Shown here in pieces: positions 12,789 through 22,571 of a stretch of DNA of 64,000 nucleotides (position 1 is the stretch's first letter; every line of letters starts with the position of its first letter). The notes below the pieces were generated by a model. It did not search any database. It had not been told where the DNA came from and saw only the letters and a list, made by a program, of their open reading frames with translations. The stretch lies in contig NC_133123.1 of the NCBI RefSeq assembly GCF_033568475.1, forward strand, positions 133,892,930 to 133,956,929, read 5' to 3'. This stretch comes from Henckelia pumila (Eukaryota; Streptophyta; Magnoliopsida; Lamiales; Gesneriaceae). The position numbers were made by a program, and so were the translations under genes.

Positions 12789-12866
12789 CTCCACCCTAAA
12801 AAAAAAAAAAAAGCCCAACGATTTCCTCAAAACCCACCAACCAAAAAATTTTAAAATCCCGGTAAT

Positions 12867-12896
12867 TCAGAACTCCCCCTCAGCAAACCTCAACAT
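12867..12896 (-). other. Short upstream ORF in the NAC leader
   Basis: A 9-codon minus-strand ATG frame (MLRFAEGEF, then stop) lies about 80 nt before the NAC start and would be in the 5' leader if transcription starts further upstream. Some NAC genes have translationally active upstream ORFs, but nothing shows that this one is conserved. Confidence 0.3.
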
Positions 12897-13345
12897 AAAA
12901 ATAAAAACCCAGATGCAATAAACCAAGAAAAATAATTTTTTTTTTAAAAAAAGAGAGAACCCCCGAAAGGAAGTTAGGTTTGAAAGAAGTGAAGAAATAG
13001 AAGAAGATTAGAAGGCAAGGCAAGGTGTTAACACAAGATTTTAAGGTGATGGGGTGTTGGGAAAGATGAGATTTTTAAGGGGTTTGGTTAATGGTTTTGC
13101 CCATTGGTTAAGAAACGAGAGTGTGTGGTGTGTGGTGTGTGTTGCGGATGCTTGCTTGACACGGAAATCGAAAATCAAAGGGCAAACATTTTCAAAAGGG
13201 AACCAAAGCAATATGTGTAAATCTAGCTGTTTCTCATTCTTTTGTTTCATTATTACAAGCTTACCTTTTTATTTTTATTTTTATTTTTATTTTTTAAGAA
13301 AAACATTTTTCGCTTTAAAAAAATGATTTTAGTCTGTTAGATCAT

Positions 13346-13549
13346 GGGCAATTTGCTCAAAAATCTCCAAATACAAACATTTTTTTGCTTTGGGATCCCT
13401 AGTCATAAAATGTGGTACAAAACCATACAAGATGTGGTACAATATCATACAAAATATGGTACAAATTAACAAAAATTGTAGTACAAAAAAGTGCTTAGAA
13501 AGTGTAGAGCAAAACATATTTGCATTGGGGATTTTTGAGCAATTTGCAC
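13346..13549. mobile_element. 204 bp MULE-type MITE with 9 bp target duplication
   Basis: The left end GGGCAATTTGCTCAAAAATC and the inverse of the right end GTGCAAATTGCTCAAAAATC form a terminal inverted repeat of about 35 bp. TTAGATCAT sits directly outside both ends (13337-13345 and 13550-13558). A 9 bp duplication is the signature of Mutator-family transposition. The interior repeats a GTGGTACAA.ATCATAC motif and has no coding capacity. Confidence 0.85.
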
Positions 13550-13558
13550 TTAGATCAT

Positions 13559-14110
13559 TCGTCAATCAAACGCACTCATTTTTTCCCTTTTCGTTTGTTG
13601 CATATCGAGCCGAAGCTGAAGTAGAGATTAGGAAGGCCTAGAAATAATGCGTTTGGGATATACATATTATATTATTATGTTTCACTCAAATGCTCGTTTC
13701 ATCCCGATTATATAGAATATATTTTTTTATTTATCTCAAATATATAGACATGTATCATATTTAATAATATTGTTTTACAATCATTATTAATATATCCCTA
13801 TTAACTACACCTAAAAAATTGTATAACCTTTTTTTCGTGATAAGATATGGAATTAGCCTTATCGAGTATATGCCATGATAAATATCTATATATGTGACCC
13901 AAAAAATAAACACAATACAAACAATAATATTTTATGTACGAATTATTTTTCGTGTTAATTATATTATTATTAATAAAAAAAACTTTTCTCTATCTCATCC
14001 AAAAGTACAACCTTCCTTCCACCAATAATCAGTATTACTACTATATTAACCTAAATTATACATAAAGTCGAAAGATACACTAATACATTAATTGACATGA
14101 TTTACTTTAC

Positions 14111-14208
<98 letters not shown>

Positions 14209-14438
14209 TTTTGAATTACTTTGGATGGCATTCTCGGTCTTATCCCCTCGTTAACTTTGTGGATAATGACTCACACAAAACTATTTTATAGTAATTTGTT
14301 CCGCTGTTTCATTTCATTTTGGACTATGTTTTGGCCTCTCAATAATGATTTCAATTACACATGTAAATGTAAATTAAAATTCATCTAATATCCTCAAGTT
14401 AAATGTAGATGTTTGTGTGAATGAAAATTTGAACATAT
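13559..14438. other. AT-rich intergenic DNA
   Basis: No gene recognised. Contains the long TTA microsatellite listed separately. Confidence 0.5.
14111..14203. repeat. (TTA)n microsatellite, ~31 units
   Basis: Uninterrupted TTA/ATT repeat of about 93 bp. A similar ATT tract lies at 41.2 kb. Confidence 0.98.
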
Positions 14439-14439
14439 A

Positions 14440-14700
14440 TGGGGTGGGGTGTTGCGAGATGACCAAGGTCAGCTTCTAATGGCTTTCGAGAAGCAAATAA
14501 ACCAACCTATCTCAGTTGTTTAAAATGAACTACTCCTAGCAATTCGTGAGGGTGTCAAATTACTTTATCATAAAGGATTTTGCAATGTTCAGTTGGCGAC
14601 GAATTCATTAGCGGCGATTTAAGCAGTAACGGTCTCTGATGAAAATATTGGCTATGTTGGTGTTTGTGCCTCATAGATCAACGATATGATTCAGAGATCA
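14440..14700 (+). pseudogene. Decayed RNase H-like (RVT_3) fragment
   Basis: One frame reads GVLRDDQGQLLMAFEKQI, then ELLLAIREGVKLLYHKGF and CNVQLATNSLAAI, and ends near YVGVCAS. This follows the plant RVT_3 RNase H pattern seen in LINEs and in host-domesticated proteins: Asp in the first strand, Glu in the ELLAIREG helix. Three in-frame stops break it (TAA after ISVV, TAA after SLAAI, TAG after VCAS). No reverse transcriptase lies beside it, so it is an orphan relic. Confidence 0.72.
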
Positions 14701-15502
14701 ACAATATGAGTAAAACAATTTCTACGACAATTTCACTATTGATATGTAGTCAATTGAAGTAATGAAATTCAGTGTTTTGTGTATTGTTTTATAAATACCG
14801 ATCAGATTATAAAATAAGCATCAGCGTGTTGTCAATGAATAACAAGTAAACTATCTAATTCGTTCAAAAAAATATTTGATAAAATATACAATTATTAGTC
14901 ACATTCTCGCAACACATTATGCAACATAGAAAATATATATCAAGTGAACCATGACCATTGAATTGTTTGGTCATTACATGAGTCGGCATGAGAAAATAAT
15001 TAGGTGTTGTTTTATTGTGGCTAAAAAGGGAAAGAATCTATTCAACTATTTACCAAATAGTGGATAATGAGCTTAACAAATATCCGAATTATTGGAATAA
15101 ATGACATCGATGGTTATGATTCGATTCTCCTATCAACACTTTATCGATCGAGTATATCACACATGATTTGGTTAATGCGATTTATCAACTAACGTGATTT
15201 GCACTCTACTATGTTAGCATAAAAATTTATAAAAAACGTCACGATTATTGATTCCACGTTATTAAAAAAATTGTGTATAAGATCATAACCATGAATATTT
15301 TTTAAAACTTAAGTTTGCTCTATCAAATTATAAGTTCTGCAGTCATCTTGGGATATATTCTCCTTAATTTTTTTAAAAAAATTCGTCTCAAATTATGTAA
15401 GATGACATTTTATTAGGGTATATCTTGGGCGTCATCTCTCTAACTTGTATTTTTAAAATTTTGTTTTTTTAGATGTTCGTTAAAAAATTAAAAGCTGCAA
15501 GT

Positions 15503-15504
<2 letters not shown>
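14701..15504. other. AT-rich intergenic DNA
   Basis: No gene, repeat structure or RNA recognised. Confidence 0.45.

Positions 15505-15560
<56 letters not shown>
15505..15560. repeat. (AT)n microsatellite
   Basis: About 56 bp of pure AT directly abutting the Helitron-like terminus. Confidence 0.97.
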
Positions 15561-15561
<1 letters not shown>

Positions 15562-15562
<1 letters not shown>

Positions 15563-15800
15563 TAGCTATAGATGCACACATTGTGTGTGAAATATAATGT
15601 GTAGAAAATAAGGGGTGGTGGGATAACGTGGGTTTTGGTCTTTTGGGATGAGAAGTTAGATTTAGAACGAGTCATGTATATATATTAACATTTAATTGTT
15701 TTTATCAGTCAGTAAAATTGAGGGATATTTTAGTTTACAAACATAAATTATCAAATCAGTTTTTATATAAGGTCGAGACTTTATTAAATTATATATATAT
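15562..15800 (-). mobile_element. Helitron-like non-autonomous element (3' end at 15562)
   Basis: Read on the minus strand the left end is CACACAATGTGTGCATCTAT followed by AGCTAG and then T. This is a short hairpin, a ~10 nt spacer and CTAG|T, as at Helitron 3' ends. The other end (minus strand, ATTTAATAAAGTCTCGACC) resembles the start of the element at 34.9 kb, but it merges into an AT tract and cannot be placed exactly. No Rep/helicase coding. Confidence 0.5.
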
Positions 15801-15828
15801 ATATATATTATATATATATATATATAGG

Positions 15829-16169
15829 CAAAAACTCCTATGAGACAGTCTCAAGAGTCATTTTTATGAGACGGATGTCTTATATGAGTTATTCATTAAA
15901 AAATATTATATTTTATGTCAAAAGTATTACTTATTATTATAAATATGGGTAGGGTTGACCCGTCTCACAGATGAGACCGTCTCACAAGAGTGTTACTCAG
16001 AGTAACACTCTTGTGAGACGGTCTCATCTGTGAGACGGGTCAACCCTACCCATATTTATAATAATAAGTAATACTTTTGACATAAAATATAATATTTTTT
16101 AATGAATAACTCATATAAGAGACCTGTCTAAAAAAAATGACTCTTAAGACCGTTTCATAAGAGTTTTTG
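15829..16169. mobile_element. Foldback MITE, near-perfect ~340 bp palindrome
   Basis: The two halves are nearly exact inverse copies about position 15,999 (GTTACT CAG AGTAAC). Both ends carry GCAAAAACTC and its inverse GAGTTTTTGC, and GAGACGGTCTCA motifs flank the centre. The repeat covers the whole element, as in foldback MITEs. No target duplication is evident. Confidence 0.88.
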
Positions 16170-16545
16170 CCAAACATAATTGGGTACCCCTCGGCTCGAC
16201 ATCGAGAAGGTTTCGTAGGATCGTGTAACTTGGAGAATTGAAGTTCAAGTAAACCTTTAAATTTGGTCACTGTCAATCTAAAGCACATTTGTATTCAAAA
16301 CGAACACGTTAATTAATTAATTAAAACGAAAAGAAAGGATAATATTATATTATATATAAAAAAGGGAGTGAATTTTGAGAAATCGATTGTCCATAAATAG
16401 TTAATGGCAACCCAAACACGACTTTATGGTGCGCAGGTACAAAATGACTATACTTCCCATGTGACGGATCTGGCGTACCCTGCCACGTTAATAAATACTG
16501 GCAAGCAAACAAATTACGATGTTTCTTTTTTCATATTTATTATAA
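16170..16545. other. Spacer before the large MULE
   Basis: About 375 bp with no gene recognised. Confidence 0.4.
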
Positions 16546-16554
16546 AATAAATTT

Positions 16555-17481
16555 GGGGATTTGGAGATAAATTCATATTATCAAACTCAACTTAGAGATC
16601 AGTCTCCATGCCCTTTAATTTAGTACTGCATTCCCTGAACCTCAAAATTTATTTCTTTTAACTCCCTGATCAACACAATCACGTGTATTTCACCTTCTCT
16701 CTATTCCCTTCACCTTTTTTCTCATCCCGTTTGTTTTTAACCTATTTTCTCACAAACAAGTTTATTTTTCACCTATTTTCTTATCTTCTCTTACACGATT
16801 TTGACTGTAAAACCCCAGCCATGGACGACGAAGGCCACCGAAGAGGAAGCTGACCTCTTCCCTTCACGTTTTTCACCTCTTTTCTCATCTCCTCTTTCAA
16901 GATTTGTACAGTAAAACTCCACCATGGACGAGGAAGGCGACTAGAGAGAAAGCTGACTCCGTGATAAAAATTATACGATAAATCATATCCTTGTATTTTT
17001 TTTAGTTGACACGATCTTACCTTGCGATTTTCTCCTCTCCTCTATTTCACGATTTCTACATTAAATCCCTAGCTTCTCGAACAACGAAGGTGGTGAAGAT
17101 GAATCTGAAAACCTTGAATTAATATTTGTAATCCCAGTAAGCATGCCAATGTTTCTGTAGTTTTCCTAGATTTGATTTTTCACATTATGCCTCATGATTT
17201 TGATTCAATTTTCTTGATGTGTATATGTAGATTGATGTAATTGATTTTGTTGTTTTGAATGTTGCTTTGATTGTTCGAATCAAAGATGCTTTGATTGTTT
17301 GAATCAAAGCAACGACATCAATGATCCTATTGAAATTCTCTTTGGTGGTATTTTTTTTATTTGAATTGAATTAGAGATTCCGTTAATATAATCTATGTTT
17401 CTGGATATATTTTTCGGATTGAAAATTAATGTAAGCTAATCGATGTTTTTTTAAAAAGAAAAATTGAAGTGTCATTGATTC
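16555..17481 (+). repeat. Left terminal inverted repeat of the large MULE
   Basis: About 927 bp matching the inverse of 33,824-34,724 with scattered substitutions and small indels. It contains two related blocks (CTGTAAAACCCCAGCCATGGACGACG.. near 16,805 and CAGTAAAACTCCACCATGGACGAG.. near 16,909) and looks leader-like, ending with a potential splice region near 17,130. Any transcripts would start near here in both orientations. Confidence 0.9.
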
Positions 17482-18600
17482 CATTTTTTCTATTTTTATG
17501 ATTATAGAGAAGATTAGATGGTTTGAATTTCTTGAGTTCAAGTTGGTTTTTAATCTCGGTTTACTGCTATTATTTTGTGAACTTATTGTTTATGAGTCAA
17601 TGATAATTAATATGTGTTATTATATTTATGAAATTATTCCTAAAAATTGGTTTTGAACAAGTATTTCTTACTTATCAAGATTTTTTTGTAATGAAATAAT
17701 TAGAAAGTTAAGAAAAAAGATAAATCTTTAACACTAGAACATATTTGGATTCTTTTTAGTTTGTGTTGGTTTAAGGTTGAAACTTATATTTGTTTGATTA
17801 ATCTTCATGTTATTTGTTTGCTGGTAATTGTACTTCGAATTCCTTATTTTTTCCAGCTGTTGGTTGTTGTGTATTTTGCTCAAATTTATTTGTGATTTTT
17901 TTGTTGGTGATTGTTGTAATATATTGTCGATTTGACACTTTCTTTTTAGTTGTATATAACTATATATTATAATTTTGTTGTTATAGTGTTCTTGTAGTTT
18001 GTAAAAATGTTTATCAGATTTGGTCATTGTTTAATCAATTTTTCCAATTTGTTAATGAAGATTATGTTTTGTTAACATAGTTTTTAGTAGCTTGGCGTAC
18101 AAGTAATATTATGATCTTATAATTTTGTTTTGATATATTATGATTTATTTGGAAAAAAAATACTAATTTGTTTTCTAATGTCATAGGAAAAGGCAAATGG
18201 TAGATCACAGACTTTGCAAAACCACGTCTACAAGAAGGTTTACTCGATCTCGCGAAAGTATTGGTGATGCATCATTCCCTTGGTCCTTTTGCGAAACTTA
18301 CTTTGATTTTATTGTATTTTGTTGAGTGGTAAGCCATGTATTTGTGTGGTGGTAAGTCATATACTCAACTGTTTATTAGATGTTTCATTTAATTTTCATG
18401 CCTGGTCGGCACTTGTTGGTGTAATATTTTAAATTGTTAAGGTCATAGTTTGAATTATTTTTATATACACTGATGTCTGAGTTTTTCGGGATGTCCTATT
18501 TACGAGAAGATTCTGCCGAAATTTTTATAAGCACAAATTTTTTTTAAATCAATCGTAATTAGTCCGTGATATATGCCGAAATTAATTAAGATTATGTCGC
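17482..18600. other. MULE interior, no gene recognised
   Basis: AT-rich. A short stretch at 18,184-18,290, following a TCATAG acceptor-like site, has exon-like base composition, but no domain is visible. Confidence 0.4.
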
Positions 18601-19195
18601 TATTTCCATCACTATCATTCTTCTAGGAGAAAATACTTTGAAAAAAGATTAGCACATCTTTTTCCCAAATATATATGCTCGAATCGCCTCGATGTATGCT
18701 GAACTGGATTAAGTTTATGCCAGTATTGGACTTATATTTGTCCAAGTTAAGTTATTTTATACCGAAAATTATTTTAAAATAATTTTATTCTTATTAGATA
18801 CAAATCATAAGAATAGTTATATTTTTATCACTATTATTCTTCTAAGAGACATAATATTTTGAAAGAGGAGCACATCTTTTCTCCCAAATATATATGCTCG
18901 AATCACTTCGATATATGCTTAATTGGATCGATATTATGCCAGTATTAGATTAAAATGTGTTAAAATTAATCTATATTATACCAAAATTTATTTTAAAATA
19001 ATTGTGTTCCTATTAAATACAAATCACAAGAACAGTTATATTTCCACCACTATCATTATTCTAGGAGACAAAAGACTTTGAAAGATTAGCACATCTTTTT
19101 CCCAAATATATATGCTCCAATTGCCTCGATATATGATGAATTGGATTAAGTGTATGCCAGTATTGGACTAAATTGTGCAAAAGTTAAGTTATTAT
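18601..19195 (+). repeat. ~220 bp tandem repeat, three units
   Basis: The block CACTATCATTCTTCTAGGAG, then AGCACATCTTTTTCCC and AAATATATATGCTCGAAT, recurs near 18,609, 18,830 and 19,050. A fourth copy lies near 22,359-22,500, beyond the arrays, so copies flank the array region on both sides. Confidence 0.85.
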
Positions 19196-19202
19196 AAAAA
19201 TG

Positions 19203-20095
19203 TCTAAATGTAAAACATGTATGGAAGTTGTATCAAATTTAACAAATTCTCATACCACAATTAGACATAGTATTATACTTCATTTCAAGCAAAAGTACTA
19301 CGTATCGTTACAAATAGTACTGAGTTTCTGATCACGTACCAACACCACAATATAAAACATATATGAAAGATGTACCAAATTTAACAAATTTTCATACAAC
19401 AATTAGACGCTATTATACTTCATTTTCAAGCAAAAGTACTACGTATAGTTATAAATGGAACTGCGTTTCTGATCACGTACCAGCACCACAATGTAAAACA
19501 TGTATGAAAGATGTACCAAATTTAACAAATTCTCATACCACAATTAGATGTTATTATACTTCATTTTCAAGAAAAAGTACTACGTATCATTACAAATAAT
19601 ATTGCGTTTCTGATCACGCACCAACACCACAATGTAAAATATGTATGAAATTTGTACAAAATTTAACAGATTTTCATACCACAATTAGAGGTTATTATAC
19701 TTCATTTTCAAGTAAACGTACTACGTATCAATACAAATAATACTACGTTTCTGAACCATGCACCAACCCCACAATTTGAGGTTATTATACTTTATTTGCT
19801 AGCTAAAGTACTACGTATATATATAAATGGTACTGTGTTTCTGACCACACACCAACACCACAATGTAAAATATGTATGGAAGATGTACTAAATCTAACAA
19901 ATTCTCATACCACGATTAGACGTTATTATACTTCAGTTTTAAGCAAAGGTACTACGTATCAATACAAATGGTACTATGTTTCTGACCATGCACCAACACC
20001 ACAATGTAAAACATGTATAGAAGATGTACCAAATTTAACACATTTTCATACAACAGTTAGACGTTATTATACTTTATTTCCTAGCTAAAGTACTA
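19203..20095 (+). repeat. Array A: six or so ~143 bp tandem units
   Basis: Units begin near 19,205, 19,350, 19,493, 19,636, 19,862 and 20,003, with a shortened one near 19,780. Each carries GATGTACCAAATTTAACA, then TTATTATACTTCATTTTC, AAAGTACTACGTAT and CCAACACCACAATGTAAA. Small frames through it repeat with the unit and are not genes. Confidence 0.92.
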
Positions 20096-20159
20096 CATAT
20101 AGATATAAATGATACTGCGTTGATGACCACTTCATTTTCAAGCTAAAGTATTTTGATTT

Positions 20160-20755
20160 ATACTATAAAATTAGACATTTGATGTGAAAACATTTGTTAA
20201 TCACCATTGATGATACAAAATCAGGACATTGTAGGAATAGATAGAATTATTTTAACCATAGATGTTACAAACATTTACAATGGATACATATACATTTGTT
20301 TGTTAATAACCATATATGCTACTAAATTAGACATTAGAATGCATAAACACATGTTTATGCATAAGTTGTCTAATTTTATAACATCAATGATGATTTGTCA
20401 CATGTTTATGCATGAAATGGCTAATTTGGTAGCATATATGGTGATTAACAAACACATGTATATGTATCCATTATATATGTTTGTAACATCTATGGTTAAA
20501 ACAACATTATGTATGCATCCAATGTCCTAACTTTGTAACATCAATGGTGATCAACACATGTTTACACATCAAATGTCTAATTTTGTAGCATCAATAATGA
20601 TTATCACATGTTTATGCATTCTAATGTCTAATTTGATAGCATGTATGGTGATTAACAAACACATGTATATGTATCCATTGTATATGTTTGTAACATCTAT
20701 GGTTAAAACAACCTTATGTATGCATCTAATGTCCTAATTTTGTAACATCAATGGT
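20160..20755. repeat. Imperfectly palindromic spacer between the two arrays
   Basis: The left part (ATAGATGTTACAAAC, then ATTAGACATTAGAATGCATA) recurs in inverse orientation in the right part (TATGCATTCTAATGTCTAAT at about 20,610, then GTTTGTAACATCTAT). Direct repeats of CATGTTTATGCATNAANTG also occur. It forms the turn of the larger inverted structure. Confidence 0.82.
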
Positions 20756-21640
20756 GATGTTGGTGTGTGGTCAAACGTAGTACCGGTTATATTGACCAGT
20801 AGTACAATAGATCAAAAATAAAGTATAATGGAGACTATTTGTGGTATGATGGTTTGTTAAATTTGGTACATCTTCCATACATATTACTATGGTGGTGTTG
20901 GTGCGCAGTCAAAAACACAGTATCGGTTTTAGAGCCCAGTAGTATAATATATGGAAAATGTGGTATAATAGGGGCTATTTGCGGTATTATGTGTTGTTAA
21001 ATTTGGTACATCTTTCATACATATTTACCATGGTGGTGTTAGTGCGTGGTCAGAAACCCAGTACTGGTTATATTGTCCGGTAGTACAGTATATGGAAAAT
21101 GAGGTATAATAGAGGCTATTTGAGGTATTATGTGTTTTTAAATTTTTTACATCTTCCATACATATTTACTATGGTGGTGTTGGTTCGTGGTAAGAAATGC
21201 AGTACTAGTTATATTGATCAGTAGTACAGTACGAAAAAGGAAGTACAATAAAGACTGTTTGCGGTATGAGTTTATGTTAAATTTGATACATCTTCTATAC
21301 ATGTTTACCATGGTGGTCTTGGTTTGCGGTCAGAAACGCATTAGTGGTTATATTATCCAGTAGTACAATATATGGAAAATGAGGTATAATGGAGGCTATT
21401 TGCACTATTATATGTTGTTAAATTTGGTACATCTTCCAACATGTTTATCATGATGGTGTTGGTTCGTGGTCTGAAACGCAGTACTAGTTATATTAATCAG
21501 TAGTACAATCGATGAAAAAGGAAGTATAATAGAGACTATTTGCGGTATGAGTTTACGTTAAATTTGGTATCTTTCATACATATTTACCATGGTGGTGTTG
21601 GTGTGTATTGAAAAACATTGTACTAGCTGTACTAATTCGT
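20755..21640 (-). repeat. Array B: about seven ~140 bp units, inverse of array A
   Basis: Units marked by TGGTGGTGTTGGTG-like blocks start near 20,759, 20,891, 21,030, 21,172, 21,311, 21,449 and 21,590. Read inversely, a unit gives ATGTATGGAAGATGT, then CTATTATACCTCATTTTC and CACGCACTAACACCACC, and aligns along its length with array A units. Confidence 0.9.
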
Positions 21641-22069
21641 AGTACATTAGTAGACAAGTGTAGTATAAAATTGGTTTTACTTGGTATAATATTTTGGTGC
21701 TAGATCAAAAACTTAATACTAGTTGTATTGACTCGTGGTACATTAACAGGTAAATGTAGTATAACATTGGTTATGTGAAGTATCATTTATTGTCAAATTT
21801 TGTATAAAAGTGTGACGTAATCAATTTATAAGTTTTAACAACCATATCTAGTCAACCGACACATATTAGCGATTCAATAAATGAAAATTACACATCCATT
21901 CTGCCAAAATACAGTACAAACTTTATCAAGACAATTATTCATTCGATCAAAATACAGTACAAAATACACCAAAACTAATTGTCCACTCCATTCTCATTTG
22001 CCTAAATCCATTTTCATCAACCCATATTCGTCATTTAGGATGGTTGCAGCAACGTGTGCCTTGTACCGT
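21641..22069. other. MULE interior between array B and the Ulp1 fragment
   Basis: About 430 bp. Decayed array-like motifs (GTAGTACATTAG) continue to about 21,790; then ordinary sequence with two ACAGTACAAA repeats. Nothing coding recognised. Confidence 0.45.
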
Positions 22070-22260
22070 CTAAGTTGCAATCAGTCGGATAATTCCATGT
22101 AAAAGGAGGTCATCGTGAGCATTGCACTCCGTCCATATGCAAGTAAACACACCACAATCGGAATTAATCCCTTGGTTTCTACACTTTGGGAATCCCACGT
22201 TGTAATTGGCAAGGTCAACATCCTTGAAAATCCTCAAGTATCCTAACAAAAATTCAACCT
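22070..22260 (-). pseudogene. Ulp1/C48 protease C-terminal fragment inside the large MULE
   Basis: The minus strand encodes VGFPKCRNQGINSDCGVFTCIWTEC, with the Gln and nucleophile Cys arrangement of Ulp1-family enzymes, as in the protease at 1.5 kb but clearly diverged. The exon appears to start near the acceptor around 22,260 (VEFLLGYLRIFKDVDLANYN). No His-bearing exon is seen upstream on this strand, whether in the intervening repeat or beyond the Tekay element. It is an isolated cargo fragment. Confidence 0.7.
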
Positions 22261-22571
22261 GGACACAAATTGAATTATTGTAATAGTAAACTAATTGCAT
22301 CACATAATGACAAAGGTACAATAATGCAATACTTACAATAAGAGTTATATTTTCACCACTATCATTTTTATAGGAGACAAAATACTTTGAAATATTAGAA
22401 CATCTTTTTCTCAAATATATATGCTCGAATCGCCTCGATATATGCTGAATTGGATCAAGTTTATGCCAGTATTGGACTAAATTATGCCAATATTCAGCTG
22501 TTTTATAACAACAATTTTTGTTAACTAATTTGTTCCTATTAGATGCAAATCACAATTTCCACAACCTATAA

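Noticed and set aside
13041..13250. 69-codon minus-strand frame upstream of the NAC gene as a conserved uORF
   Set aside because: Low-complexity composition and no recognisable peptide; probably promoter or leader DNA.
17734..18027. 97-codon minus-strand frame in the MULE
   Set aside because: Asn/Lys/Thr-rich translation typical of AT-rich non-coding DNA.
19363..20088. Frames through array A as a repeat protein
   Set aside because: The frame is broken between units and appears only because the unit length is near a multiple of three.
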